A stretch of DNA of 64,000 bases from Streptomyces sp. NBC_00708 (GCA_036226585.1 CP108997.1:6014001-6078000), one strand, 5' to 3'; counted from the first letter of the stretch, positions 1 to 8,777 are shown. The notes: a model not told the origin generated them from the letters alone. A program made the numbers and translations.

Positions 1-348
1 CTCGCGGTCGGCGGTGACCGAGTGCATCAGCCGGGCCGCGTCCGGATGCTCCTGGACGAAGCGGAGGTACGCCTCCGTCAGCGCGTGCACCCCGTCGCGC
101 GCGTCCGGCACCCCCTCCAGGGCCGCGCCCACTTCGCCGAGGAGGCGGCCCAGCCAGGACTGCGCGAGGGCGAGGGCGACGCCCTGGAGGCTGCCGAAGT
201 GGTGGTAGATGCTGCCCGCGCTCACCCCGCTCGCGGAGGTGATCGCTGCGAGCGTCAGGCCGTCCTCGCCGTGTGCCGCGTACAGCTCCAGGGCGCAGTC
301 GAGTACCTGGGCGGCCGTGGCCTCGCCGCGCTGCTGCTTCGGACTCAT
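1..348 (-). CDS. TetR family transcriptional regulator (C-terminus beyond window)
   Basis: Reading leftwards from ATG at 348, the visible 116 residues start MSPKQQRGEATAAQVLDCAL and contain a TetR-type helix-turn-helix ending in GVSAGSIYHHFGS at about residues 43-55, the most conserved part of the family. The following helices begin the ligand-binding domain and run off the left edge, so the 3' end is missing. TetR proteins are usually repressors whose DNA binding is released by a small ligand. The gene is divergent from the kinase gene at 568, and the 219-bp gap between them contains the 8-bp palindrome GAACGTTC near 470, which could be part of an operator; that is inference. The ligand cannot be predicted. 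Confidence 0.9.
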   Translation of the reverse strand, partial: MSPKQQRGEATAAQVLDCALELYAAHGEDGLTLAAITSASGVSAGSIYHHFGSLQGVALALAQSWLGRLLGEVGAALEGVPDARDGVHALTEAYLRFVQEHPDAARLMHSVTADRE

Positions 349-567
349 CGGTGCCGCCCCGCTTCCGGAATCAGTGGCTCCTCATGATGCCCGGGAGGGC
401 ACCGCAGGAGAAGGTTCCGGAAATGTTTCCAGAAGTTGTTCCAATGAGTGCCCACTTTGCTTCACACTGAACGTTCGTCGCGCCAAGTCGCGGCCCTACA
501 TGGGGATTTAAGGTGGCGGAGGCGGTCCCGGGGACCGCTGTCCGGGACATACGGGGAGCAGTCGCAC

Positions 568-2463
568 ATGACCGGCGTGAACAACGACGACCACGCGGAC
601 AACGAGGACTACCTCGACGGAGGCATCAAACCGCTGACGCCGGCGGACCCGGCGCGCATCGGGCCGTATCTGCTGCTGGGCAGGCTCGGCGCGGGCGGAA
701 TGGGCCGGGTCTACCTCGCCCGGTCCGAGGGGGGCCGCACGGTCGCGGTCAAGGTGGTGCACGCGGAGCACGTCGCGGACCCGCAGTTCAGAGCACGCTT
801 CCGCCGCGAGGTCGAGGCGGCCCGGCGCGTCGGCGAGCGCTACACCGCGCCCGTCCTGGACGCCGCGCCGGACGCCGACTCCCCGTGGGTGGCCACGGGC
901 TACGTCCCCGGGCTCTCCCTGGAACAGGTCGTGCGCGGCCACGGCGCGCTGCGCGCCGCCTCCGTGCGGACGCTCGCCACCGGACTGCTGTACGCGCTGA
1001 AGGACATCCACGCGGCGGGCATCGTCCACCGCGACCTCAAGCCCTCCAACGTGATGCTCACGATGGAGGGCCCCAAGGTCATCGACTTCGGCATCGCCCG
1101 CGCCGTCGGAACCACCGTCGAATCCCTGCTCACCAGCACCGGCATGATGATCGGTACGCCCGGCTTCATGGCCCCGGAGCAGGTGCGCGGGGAGAGCGCG
1201 GTACCGGAGAGCGATGTGTTCACCCTCGGCTGCGTGCTGACGTACGCGGCCACCGGCACGCTCGCGTTCGGCCAGGGGGCGAGCAACCAGCACGCGATCA
1301 TGTACAAGATCGTCGAGGCCGAACCCGACCTCGCGCGCGTCCGGGACGCGGGCCTGAAGGACCTGATCACGCGGCTCCTGGCGAAGCGGATCGAAGACCG
1401 GCCCTCCGTGGACGCACTCCTGGCCGAGCCGGGGCGCGAGGCGGGACCGGTGCCGTCCTCGTGGCTGCCCGCCGCCGTGGTGAGCCACCTGGCGCGTCAG
1501 TCAGCGCAGTTGCTCGACGCGGAGACGGAACCGCTGCGGCAGGAGGAGGACCGTGCGACGGTCGACCTCCGGGCGGCGCCCGAGGTGGCGGCGCTCGTGG
1601 CGGGCGAGAAGACGGCGAAGAAGCCGAAGCGGGAGCGGCGCCGCCCCTGGATGGTCGCCGTACCGCTGGTGGTCGTCCTCGGCGGCGGGGGCGGCGCACT
1701 GGCCGTGCTCCAGCCGTTCGGCCACGACGGCCCCGACGCACACGCGGCGCCGCCGGTCGCCTCGGCGACGGACACGACCCCCGCTCCGGAGCCCTTGGCG
1801 GCCGGCAGCGCGTCCCCCACCGGCACCACGAGCCCGAAGGCATCCCCGAGCAAGAAGAAGAAGGCGGGCGCCGGCAAGGACGGGAAGGACGGCAAGGACG
1901 GGGAGCCGGGCAGGGACGGCCAGGACGCCGGGGACGGGGGCGGCGGCTCGTCCGCCACCGGGGGCTCCTCCGGCGGCGGCTCGTCCACGGGCGGCGGCAG
2001 CACGGGCGGCGGGAGTTCGAGCGGCGGCGGCTCCTCCACGACCAGTGGCGGGAGTTCGGGCGGCAGCAGTTCGGGCGGCTCCACGAGCACGTCCGGCGGC
2101 GGGGGTTCGTCCAGCACGTCGGGCGGCTCCAGCGGCGGTTCGGGCGGGGGCAGCACGGTGCCGGCGTCGTTCGTGGGCACCTGGAAGTTCGGGGAGGTCT
2201 ACAACCCGACGAACCAGCCCGGCACCATCAAGATCACCAAATCGGGCCTGGTGACCATGAACGACTACATGTACAACAGCTGCCCGTACGAGGCCAAGGT
2301 GACCTCCAGCAGCAGCGGCCGCCTCAACATCGGCGTCTCCAAACTCGTCGGCCCCAACCCCGGCTACTGCTACAGCGAGGTCAAGGCCTCCTTCTTCGTC
2401 ACCAACGGCAGCGGCATCCAGCACGACGTGGACAGCTTCAAGTACTACTACAAGCGAGCCTGA
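568..2463 (+). CDS. Transmembrane serine/threonine protein kinase with collagen-like/Gly-Ser stalk
   Basis: A 631-residue Hanks-type kinase. The glycine loop LGAGGMGRVYLAR lies near residues 40-52, the ATP-binding lysine is K62 (VAVK), the catalytic loop is HRDLKPSN with D156, the metal-binding DFG is at 173-175, and GTPGFMAPEQ marks the activation segment. One membrane helix follows near residues 360-383. The outside part has a short GKDGKDGKDGEPGRDG collagen-like stretch, about 75 residues of Gly/Ser/Thr spacer, and a final domain of about 100 residues (FVGTWKFGEV onward) with two cysteines. That final domain resembles no PASTA or other sensor known to me. ATG 568 was chosen because GGGGAG sits upstream; an in-frame upstream extension to 448 lacks kinase-like sequence. 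Likely an environmental sensor kinase; the stimulus is unknown. Confidence 0.93.
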   Translation: MTGVNNDDHADNEDYLDGGIKPLTPADPARIGPYLLLGRLGAGGMGRVYLARSEGGRTVAVKVVHAEHVADPQFRARFRREVEAARRVGERYTAPVLDAAPDADSPWVATGYVPGLSLEQVVRGHGALRAASVRTLATGLLYALKDIHAAGIVHRDLKPSNVMLTMEGPKVIDFGIARAVGTTVESLLTSTGMMIGTPGFMAPEQVRGESAVPESDVFTLGCVLTYAATGTLAFGQGASNQHAIMYKIVEAEPDLARVRDAGLKDLITRLLAKRIEDRPSVDALLAEPGREAGPVPSSWLPAAVVSHLARQSAQLLDAETEPLRQEEDRATVDLRAAPEVAALVAGEKTAKKPKRERRRPWMVAVPLVVVLGGGGGALAVLQPFGHDGPDAHAAPPVASATDTTPAPEPLAAGSASPTGTTSPKASPSKKKKAGAGKDGKDGKDGEPGRDGQDAGDGGGGSSATGGSSGGGSSTGGGSTGGGSSSGGGSSTTSGGSSGGSSSGGSTSTSGGGGSSSTSGGSSGGSGGGSTVPASFVGTWKFGEVYNPTNQPGTIKITKSGLVTMNDYMYNSCPYEAKVTSSSSGRLNIGVSKLVGPNPGYCYSEVKASFFVTNGSGIQHDVDSFKYYYKRA

Positions 2464-2559
2464 ACGCCGCACGATTCGCTCCTTCCCGCCGCTCTCCGCA
2501 AGCGTGACAGCCCGTACGTGGGGCATGCATTGCGTGAGCACCTTCGAGACAGGGGGCGA

Positions 2560-2985
2560 ATGACCGTGTGGGCGGGGGAAACGATGGAGCGTCACGAGGT
2601 GGCCCGGATGCATCGCAGAGTGGACCGGGCCGATCTGGCAGCCGTGGGCGAAGTGCGCGGTGCGGTCCGTGAGTTATTGCGGTACCGGTGGAAGGAGGAG
2701 CCGGCCCAGGTCGCCGAGCTGTTGCTCAGTGAACTGGTGACCAACGCCCTGGTGCACACGGACGACGGCGCGGTCGTCGCCGTGAGCGTCGCACCCCGCC
2801 GGCTGCGCGTGGAGGTGCGGGACTTCGTCACCGGCATGCCGCCCGAGTCGCACGTACCGCCCGCCGACGACGGTACGCACGGCCGGGGGCTGGTCCTGGT
2901 GGAGAGCCTTGCCGACTCCTGGGGGATCAGCCCCCGTTCGCTGGGCAAGGTGGTGTGGTTCGAACTGGACGGCGAACGGCCCTGA
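2560..2985 (+). CDS. ATP-binding protein of the anti-sigma (RsbW/SpoIIAB-like) HATPase family
   Basis: A 141-residue GHKL-type ATPase domain. The N-box is LLLSELVTNALVHT and the later glycine box is THGRGLVLVESLADSWG. This small, single-domain form is very common in Streptomyces and is related to anti-sigma-factor kinases; the partner (sigma factor or anti-anti-sigma) is not next to it. Start ATG 2560 follows AGGGGGCGA. ATG 2584, preceded by GGGGGAA, is an equally possible shorter start, while the GTG at 2518 has no good ribosome site. It lies 96 bp after the kinase gene in the same direction and ends inside a strong hairpin. Confidence 0.85.
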   Translation: MTVWAGETMERHEVARMHRRVDRADLAAVGEVRGAVRELLRYRWKEEPAQVAELLLSELVTNALVHTDDGAVVAVSVAPRRLRVEVRDFVTGMPPESHVPPADDGTHGRGLVLVESLADSWGISPRSLGKVVWFELDGERP

Positions 2986-3014
2986 CGGTCCTCGCGGTCC
3001 GTCAGGGCCGTTCG
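2973..3014. terminator. Bidirectional hairpin terminator between convergent genes
   Basis: A perfect 16-bp inverted repeat (left arm 2973-2988, right arm 2999-3014) with a 10-base loop. It overlaps the stop codon of the ATPase gene and precedes the stop of the DUF2637 gene on the other strand. There is no U-tract, as usual for actinobacterial terminators. Confidence 0.75.
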
Positions 3015-3036
3015 TGCGCGACTGCCGTCCCGCTTC

Positions 3037-4116
3037 TCAGCCGAACTGCTGCTCCAGGTCCTTCAGTTTCTGCTCCAGCGAATCGAGCCGGGGCAGGGCC
3101 TGGGTGTCGTCCTCGGCGAGGGGATCGGCCGAGGCCGATTCGCTCGCGCCCAGTTCAGGGACGCTCGCCGAGTTCGAGTGGTTCACGGCTTGCAGGGATG
3201 GCCGGGGTCGCAGGGGCAGCTGACCCGGCTCGGATATGGCGGGCTCCGCGACGGACTGCGCGGAGCCCGTCGCGGGGGCGAGCGCGGCCACGTCGACCGG
3301 GGCGCCGCCCCGGCCGAGCCGTCCCCAGGCCCGGTTCTGCCGGTTCAGGGCCTTGATGTGCGCCCGGTCCAGCTTCTCCTGGTCTCTCCTGCGGAGACGG
3401 TTCTGCTCCTTCTCCCTGCGGTCCTCGCGTACCTCGTCGACCGCCTCGTCCAGCGTGCGTACACCTTCGAGGAGCATCAGCGACCAGGCGCCGAAGGTCT
3501 CCCGGGGCGCGCGCAGCCAGCGCACGATCCGGATCTGCGGCAGTGGCCGGGGTACGAGGCCCTGCTCGCGCAGGGCGGCCCGGCGGGTCTGCTTCAGCGC
3601 CCGGTCGAACAGCACGGCGGCCGAGAGGGACATCCCCGCGAAGAAGTGCGGGGCGCCCGCGTGGTTGATGCCGCGCGGCGCGTGCACCCAGTTGAACCAG
3701 GCGGCGGCACCGGCGAAGGTCCACACCAGCAGCCGCGAACCGAGCGCCGCGTCCCCGTGGCTGGCCTCCCGCACGGCCAGGACCGAGCAGAACATCGCCG
3801 CCCCGTCCAGACCGAAGGGCACCAGGTACTCCCAGCCGTCGGAGAGGCCGAGGTTCTGCTCGCCGAAGCCGACGAGCCCGTGGAAGGAGAGCGCGGCGGC
3901 GACCGCCGCGCAGCAGAACAGCAGCACGTACGAAGCGGTGGCGTACAGCGCTTCCTTGCGTCTGCGCCGCTCCTCGCTGCGTTCCCAGCTGTCGTCGGCC
4001 GCGGATGCGTCGGAGGCACGCTTGCCGCGCGCGACGACCGCCACCGCCGCCATGACGCCCACGAGCAGCACGGCGCCCGGAAGCAGCCAGTCAAGCGATA
4101 TGTCGGTCAGTCTCAT
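3037..4116 (-). CDS. DUF2637 domain-containing membrane protein
   Basis: A 359-residue protein. It has one hydrophobic segment at residues 10-30, a basic linker (RRRRKEALYA), and then a run of helices (SYVLLFCCAAVAAALSFHGL, EYLVPFGLDGAAMFCSVLAV, LVWTFAGAAAWFNWVHAP) matching the DUF2637 arrangement found in Streptomyces chromosomes and conjugative plasmids, some of which carry Spd-type transfer proteins. The second half is hydrophilic and charged, with a DEVREDRREKEQNRLRRRDQ stretch and a final LDSLEQKLKDLEQQF coiled coil. The biochemical role is unknown. No plasmid transfer or replication genes surround it, so it is probably a resident chromosomal paralogue. Confidence 0.85.
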   Translation of the reverse strand: MRLTDISLDWLLPGAVLLVGVMAAVAVVARGKRASDASAADDSWERSEERRRRKEALYATASYVLLFCCAAVAAALSFHGLVGFGEQNLGLSDGWEYLVPFGLDGAAMFCSVLAVREASHGDAALGSRLLVWTFAGAAAWFNWVHAPRGINHAGAPHFFAGMSLSAAVLFDRALKQTRRAALREQGLVPRPLPQIRIVRWLRAPRETFGAWSLMLLEGVRTLDEAVDEVREDRREKEQNRLRRRDQEKLDRAHIKALNRQNRAWGRLGRGGAPVDVAALAPATGSAQSVAEPAISEPGQLPLRPRPSLQAVNHSNSASVPELGASESASADPLAEDDTQALPRLDSLEQKLKDLEQQFG

Positions 4117-4308
4117 GCGCGGTCCCTTGCGTCACGTAGGGGGTTTCGGACGCCATCGTGGCGGAAACTCCCTTACGTTCAGGCTGTTTCGAGGCAAGAG
4201 AACGCCAATGGGGTGCACGAGAGCGCCGATATCGACGATCTGGTCGAACACACCTCAGCGGGGCGCGCATGTTGTTCGAATGGGTGCCACTCGTTCGGGT
4301 GGTGTGGA

Positions 4309-5157
4309 TCAGGGAGCGGGCGTCAGCCTGCTGATCCGCTCCGCGTCGCAGGTGCGCGGGCAGGTGACGCAGGTGTCCTCGGGGCGCAGCGTGTAGAAGA
4401 GGCAGCAGCTCGCACGGTCGCGGGTGGGCAGCGACTCCCCATTGGGGCCCGTCAGTTCGCGGAAGCCCGCGGTGCCGACGTACGGCTTCGTGGTGCCCGG
4501 CAGCAGCGCCTCCAGCTCCGCCATGGCGCGCTTCTCCTCGCCCAGCAGATGGGCGACGTACCAGAGCCCCTCGACGATCTCGTCGGTCGCCATCCCCCAC
4601 AGGGCCCGCTTGCCGCGCCGCATGCGCGGCCGGAAGCCCTCCAGCACCGGTTCCAGGTGTTCGGCCACCGCGTCCAGCACCTCGGCCCGCAGCGCGGCCT
4701 CGTCGGCCACCACGCGGGCTCCCGGCAGCACGGCCGCCGGGTCGTCGGGCAGGCAGGCGAACTCCCGCACCCGCAGCGTCAGGTGCCCCAGCGCCCGCTG
4801 GAACGAGACGTCCTCGACCGGGACGCGAGGCACCCGGCGGTGCAGGAACCACGGCACCGTCACCAGAAGACAGGCCGGCCAGGCGTAGCGGTGCAGTCCG
4901 AAGCTGGCGATCACATCGGGCCGGCCCTCCTGGCCGTAGTCCCGCCGCACCTGCTCGTCGTCGAAGGCGAGGAAGGTGTCCAGGGCCTCGCCGCCCGCCG
5001 CCAGCTCGTGCGCGCCCACCCAGCCGGGGCCGCCGGGGGCGCTCTCGCCGTCGGCGAGGATCTCGGCGCGCAGCCCGGGGAAGACCTCGGTCAGGCGCGC
5101 GTACGCGTCGGCCACGGGCGAGGCCGTCACTGCGGGAAGCAGGGCGGGCATGGTCAT
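4309..5157 (-). CDS. FhuF-like [2Fe-2S] protein, putative siderophore-iron reductase
   Basis: A 282-residue protein whose C-terminus carries the FhuF cysteine signature exactly: CC, ten residues, C, two residues, C (within CCLFYTLRPEDTCVTC). FhuF proteins bind a [2Fe-2S] cluster and release iron from ferric siderophores by reduction in the cytoplasm; some relatives are only called (2Fe-2S)-binding proteins. Support for an iron role comes from the promoter: a DtxR/DmdR-type iron box lies 28-46 bp upstream of ATG 5157. The gene stands alone and no siderophore synthesis or uptake gene adjoins it. It is divergent from the GntR gene at 5305. Confidence 0.88.
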   Translation of the reverse strand: MTMPALLPAVTASPVADAYARLTEVFPGLRAEILADGESAPGGPGWVGAHELAAGGEALDTFLAFDDEQVRRDYGQEGRPDVIASFGLHRYAWPACLLVTVPWFLHRRVPRVPVEDVSFQRALGHLTLRVREFACLPDDPAAVLPGARVVADEAALRAEVLDAVAEHLEPVLEGFRPRMRRGKRALWGMATDEIVEGLWYVAHLLGEEKRAMAELEALLPGTTKPYVGTAGFRELTGPNGESLPTRDRASCCLFYTLRPEDTCVTCPRTCDAERISRLTPAP

Positions 5158-5184
5158 GCGGGGACCACCGATTCACGATCGTCA

Positions 5185-5203
5185 GCAGGTAAGCCTTACC
5201 TTA
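5185..5203 (-). promoter_or_regulatory. Iron box (DmdR/DtxR-type operator)
   Basis: On the minus strand the site reads TAAGGTAAGGCTTACCTGC, which by hand alignment matches 14 of 19 positions of the actinobacterial iron-box consensus TTAGGTTAGGCTAACCTAA. It lies just upstream of the FhuF-like gene, so that gene is predicted to be repressed when iron is plentiful. Confidence 0.8.
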
Positions 5204-5304
5204 CCCTGCCGGATCGATGTTTGAACTGGGGCCCCATGCGCCTATCGTGCACTGAGGGCGCCCGACGCGCGAGCCGCGCCCCGCGACCGGCCGAGGAGGT
5301 GCCC

Positions 5305-6072
5305 GTGGAGCAGGGCAGAGCGCGCGAGGAGGTGCGGCCCCCGTACGGGGCGTCCGCAGGCGTGCCCGCATCGGCCGTACGGGTGCCCGAGCAGGCCCGC
5401 GGCGAACACACCCACGGCGAGCACCCGCACGGGGATGCCCCCCGCGCCCAGGTGCGCCGGCACTCGGTGCGCGGCCAGATCCTGGACGCCCTGCGCGCCT
5501 CCCTCGTCGACGGTGAGCTCATCCCCGGGCAGGTCTACTCCGCGCCCGCCCTCGGCGCCCGCTTCGGGGTCTCCGCCACCCCCGTGCGCGAGGCGATGCA
5601 GCAGCTGGCCGTCGAGGGCGCCGTGGAGGTCGTGCCGAACCGCGGCTTCCGGGTCGCCGAGCGCGGACCGCGCGAGCTGGCCGAGCTGGCCGAGGTGCGG
5701 GCCCTGATCGAGGTCCCCGTCATGCTGCGGCTCGCCCGGACCGTCCCGCCCGCCCGCTGGTGCGCACTGCGCCCGCTGGCCGACGCCACCGTGGCCGCGG
5801 CGGCCGTCGGCGACCGGGCGAGCTACGCGGAGGCGGACCGGGCCTTCCACGGCGCGGTCCTCGCCCTCGCGGGGAACGGCAGCCTGGTCGCGGTCGCCGA
5901 CGACCTGCACCGCCGCTCCCAGTGGCCCCTGATGGACAACCCGGTCACCCGGCGCGCCGATCTGCTGGCCGACGCCTCCGAGCACACCGCGCTGCTCGAC
6001 GCGCTGATCGCCCAGGACGTGACGGTCGTCCAGTCGCTCGTACGCGAACACTTCGCGGGCGCCGACGGCTGA
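5305..6072 (+). CDS. GntR family (FadR-like, FCD) transcriptional regulator
   Basis: A 255-residue protein. After about 50 residues of low-complexity, His-rich N-terminus comes a winged helix (RGQILDALRASLVDGELIPG, then LGARFGVSATPVREAMQQLA, GAVEVVPNRGFRVA) and an all-helical FCD effector domain. Full start placement is uncertain. GTG 5305 follows an excellent GAGGAGG site at 5293-5299; ATG 5236 in the same frame is possible but lacks such a site. FCD regulators usually respond to organic acids or sugar acids. It is divergent from the iron-regulated FhuF-like gene, but a functional link is not shown. Confidence 0.88.
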   Translation: MEQGRAREEVRPPYGASAGVPASAVRVPEQARGEHTHGEHPHGDAPRAQVRRHSVRGQILDALRASLVDGELIPGQVYSAPALGARFGVSATPVREAMQQLAVEGAVEVVPNRGFRVAERGPRELAELAEVRALIEVPVMLRLARTVPPARWCALRPLADATVAAAAVGDRASYAEADRAFHGAVLALAGNGSLVAVADDLHRRSQWPLMDNPVTRRADLLADASEHTALLDALIAQDVTVVQSLVREHFAGADG

Positions 6073-6105
6073 CCCCGTAGGGCGTACGGGGTCAGCCGTC
6101 GGCGC
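6059..6105. terminator. Very strong bidirectional hairpin terminator
   Basis: A perfect 21-bp stem (6059-6079 pairs with 6085-6105) with a 5-base loop, GGGCG. The left arm includes the stop codon of the GntR gene; the convergent TPR-like gene ends at 6112. Confidence 0.82.
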
Positions 6106-6111
6106 GCGGTC

Positions 6112-6912
6112 TCAGTTCGCCCCGACCGTCTCCGGCGGGGGCGGGTCCAGATGCGGGCCCAGCCACGTCGGGACGCCGCCCAGCAGGCGGAAGAGCCGGC
6201 CCGCCTCGGCCCGCAGCCGGGTCGCCTCCCCGGGCTCCGGCTCGGCGTCCGCCAGGGCGATGAGCGCCGGGGCCGTACCGACCAGATAGCCCAGCTCCTC
6301 CCTTATCCGCAGGGACTCCGCGAAGCCGTGCCGGGCCTCCGCCAACTCCCCCTCGCGCAGGGCGATCAGCGCGAGATGGCGCCAGGTGGAGGAGAGCAGC
6401 AGCGCGTCGCCCTGCGCGGCGGCGCCTGCGTGGGCCCTGCGGTAGGCGGCGCGGGCGGCCTGCGGGGAGTCCGCGATGTTCTGGGCGATCAGACCGCGCC
6501 GGAAGTCGAGCAGCGGCCGGCCCAGGGCGGCGGGGGAGAGCAGGGCGGCGGCCCGGCTCAGCGCCACCCGGGCCTCGTCGGCCCGGTCCCGCACTCCGAG
6601 GAGGGTCGAGGCGTACGCGAGGTAGCCCCGTTCGCAGGCCGCCGCGCCGCGCTCCTCGTCGTCGTGGGCCAGGGCCTCGGCGGTGCGCAGGGCGTCCTCG
6701 GCGTCCGTCCAGCCCTGCCCGGTGTACAGGCATCGCTCGGTCAGCAGGGCCGTCCGCTGGAGGGCCGCGGCCGGGTCGGTGGCGGCGTCGTGCTCCAGCA
6801 GGGCCGCGGCATCCGTCCAGCAGGCGCGCGAGCGCAGCCGCCATACCGCGGTCTGGAGCGGAGGATCGTCATCTGCTGTCGTTCCGGAACCAGACATGGC
6901 GGTATGCGCCAC
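6112..6912 (-). CDS. Alpha-helical TPR-like protein of unknown function
   Basis: About 266 residues made almost wholly of Ala/Leu/Arg-rich helices with spacing like tetratricopeptide repeats, for example DAEDALRTAEALAHDDEERG, LSRAAALLSPAALG and ARHGFAESLRIREELG. No catalytic motif is visible. GTG 6912 is preferred as start because GGGAGGGC lies upstream on the minus strand; ATG 6897 and TTG 6984 are alternatives. It may be a protein-interaction scaffold or an orphan helical domain of a regulator, but no DNA-binding domain is present. Confidence 0.7.
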   Translation of the reverse strand: MAHTAMSGSGTTADDDPPLQTAVWRLRSRACWTDAAALLEHDAATDPAAALQRTALLTERCLYTGQGWTDAEDALRTAEALAHDDEERGAAACERGYLAYASTLLGVRDRADEARVALSRAAALLSPAALGRPLLDFRRGLIAQNIADSPQAARAAYRRAHAGAAAQGDALLLSSTWRHLALIALREGELAEARHGFAESLRIREELGYLVGTAPALIALADAEPEPGEATRLRAEAGRLFRLLGGVPTWLGPHLDPPPPETVGAN

Positions 6913-7058
6913 ATTGCCCTCCCCGAGCGCGCCTTCGAGCTGAGTATGGGCCGCATCACAGCACGGAATGGCACGCCGGGCCAAGAGGTCGAGGCAATGT
7001 CAGGTGAAACTTTTCACAATCGACGGGAGGCGGCGAAGCCGTTGCGGGGCCCGGGAAT

Positions 7059-8777
7059 TCAGCTCATCCGCAGGGCGAGGAAGAAATCGAGCTTGTCCTC
7101 CAGGCGCGCCAGGTCACGCCCCGTCAACTGCTCGATTCGCCCGACCCGGTAGCGCAGCGTGTTGACGTGGAGGTGCAGCCGCGCCGCGCAGCGCGTCCAG
7201 GAACCGTCGCAGTCCAGGAAGGCTTCCAGGGTGGGGATCAGCTCCGCGCGGTGGCGCCGGTCGTAGTCGCGCAGCGGGTCGAGCAGCCGCGCGGTGAACG
7301 CCCGGCGCACGTCGTCGGGGACGAACGGCAGCAGCAGGACGTGCGAGGCCAGCTCGTGGTGGCCGGCCGCGCAGACCCGCCCCGGACGGGCCGCGGCCAC
7401 CCGGCGCGCGTGCCGGGCCTCCTCCAGGGCGCCGCGCAGCCCCTCGGCCGAGTGCACCGAGGCGCTGACACCCAGTGTCAGGCGGCCGTCGTCGGCGAGT
7501 CCCGCGGAGAGCGGGGCCCGCACGGCGGCGAGCAGCGCGTCGGCGTGCAGGGCCGGTCCGTCGTCCGGTCCTTCGGCGTCCGCGTCCCCCTCCCGGGGCG
7601 CGTCGGCCGCCTGGTCGGGGACGGCGGGCAGCGGCACCAGGGCGATCGCCTCGTCACCCGTGTGGGCGACGGCGATCCGGTCCGCCGAGTCGGGTCCGGT
7701 CACGGCCGGGTCGACGAGGATCTCCTCAAGGAGGGCCTGCGCGACCGGGCCGCCCCGGACCTCGGACGTTCCGTCCCCGTCCCACTCGACCCGGGCCACC
7801 ACCACCTGCCAGTGCGGTGCCGTGCCCAGGCCGGGGAGCAGGACCGGGGTGGCCACGCGCAGCCGGGCGGCGATCCCGGCGGGCGCGGCGCCCGCCTGGA
7901 CCAGCTCCAGGACCTCCTGGGCGAGCCGGCGGCGCACCGTGCGGGCCGCGTCGCGCCGGTCGCGCTCGACGGCGATCAGCTGGGTGACGCCCTGGAGGAG
8001 GTCCAGGCGGGCGGCCGGCCAGTCGCTCGCGTCGGCCTCCACGGCCAGCAGCCAGTCGGAGAGCACGGACTCCCGCACGTCGCGGACGGCCGGAGCCGCC
8101 CCACCGCGGCCGTTGTTCCGGATGGGGAAGAGCGAATACGTCGTACCGCCGAGGGCGGCCCGGTGCGGGGCGCGGCGGCCGGAGCGGACGGCGGCCAGAT
8201 GCAGCCCGGCCAGCTCGGCCCCGGCGGCGGCGGAGAGCGGGGCGCCCGCGCCCGCGATCTGGCGCCCGGTGGGGGAGAGCACCCAGGCGTGGAGGTCCAG
8301 GTCGGAGCCGAGGAGGTCGAGGACCACCTCCGGGCCGCCGCCCGCCGGGCCCGAGGTCATGAGCCTGCGGTGCCGGTCCACCACGGCCGCCAGGTCGCCG
8401 GCCCGTTCCCCGGACACCTGGCGCACCACGTACTCGGTGATCGTTGCGAACGCGACCGTCTCGTGGACGGCGAACAGCGGCAGCCGGTTCCGGCGGCACG
8501 CCTCGACGAGATCGTCCGGGATATCGCCCAGCTCCGCCTCGCCCGCCGCGAGCCCGGCCACCCCGGCGCCCGCCAGGATGCGCACGAAGGGCTCCGAGTC
8601 CTCGGCGTCCCGGCGCCAGGCCAGTCCGGTCAGGACCAGCTCGCCGCCGGTGAGGTAGCGGCTCGGGTCGCGCAGGTCGGTGGTCATCACCCCGCGGACC
8701 GACCGGTCCAGCTCCTCGTCGCCGCCGAGCAGCCGCAGGCCCAGCGCGTCGTTCTCCAGCAATGCGCGCAGCCGCAT
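7059..8777 (-). CDS. pucR: PucR family transcriptional regulator of purine catabolism
   Basis: A 572-residue protein with an N-terminal PucR domain (MRLRALLEND, TTDLRDPSRYLTGGELVLTG), a long variable middle, and the C-terminal PucR helix-turn-helix (SWTRCAARLHLHVNTLRYRV, then GRIEQLTGRDLARLEDKLDF). PucR proteins control purine and allantoin degradation in Gram-positive bacteria. This one is divergent from the xanthine dehydrogenase operon starting at 9035, so it is the obvious local regulator, probably an activator. Start ATG 8777 gives the expected PucR N-terminus. Confidence 0.9.
   Translation of the reverse strand: MRLRALLENDALGLRLLGGDEELDRSVRGVMTTDLRDPSRYLTGGELVLTGLAWRRDAEDSEPFVRILAGAGVAGLAAGEAELGDIPDDLVEACRRNRLPLFAVHETVAFATITEYVVRQVSGERAGDLAAVVDRHRRLMTSGPAGGGPEVVLDLLGSDLDLHAWVLSPTGRQIAGAGAPLSAAAGAELAGLHLAAVRSGRRAPHRAALGGTTYSLFPIRNNGRGGAAPAVRDVRESVLSDWLLAVEADASDWPAARLDLLQGVTQLIAVERDRRDAARTVRRRLAQEVLELVQAGAAPAGIAARLRVATPVLLPGLGTAPHWQVVVARVEWDGDGTSEVRGGPVAQALLEEILVDPAVTGPDSADRIAVAHTGDEAIALVPLPAVPDQAADAPREGDADAEGPDDGPALHADALLAAVRAPLSAGLADDGRLTLGVSASVHSAEGLRGALEEARHARRVAAARPGRVCAAGHHELASHVLLLPFVPDDVRRAFTARLLDPLRDYDRRHRAELIPTLEAFLDCDGSWTRCAARLHLHVNTLRYRVGRIEQLTGRDLARLEDKLDFFLALRMS

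Noticed and set aside
1936..2155. Repetitive GGC/AGC-rich DNA that could look like a tandem repeat or CRISPR
   Set aside because: It is the coding sequence of the kinase's Gly/Ser stalk; there are no spaced identical repeats.
3037..4116. DUF2637 protein as evidence of an integrated conjugative plasmid
   Set aside because: No replication, integrase, Tra or attachment-site sequence is visible around it.
3178..5304. A very long open frame running through the DUF2637 and FhuF-like genes on the plus strand into the GntR gene
   Set aside because: It is the GC-rich shadow of two minus-strand genes with clear families. Only the part from GTG 5305, after a strong ribosome site, codes for the GntR protein.
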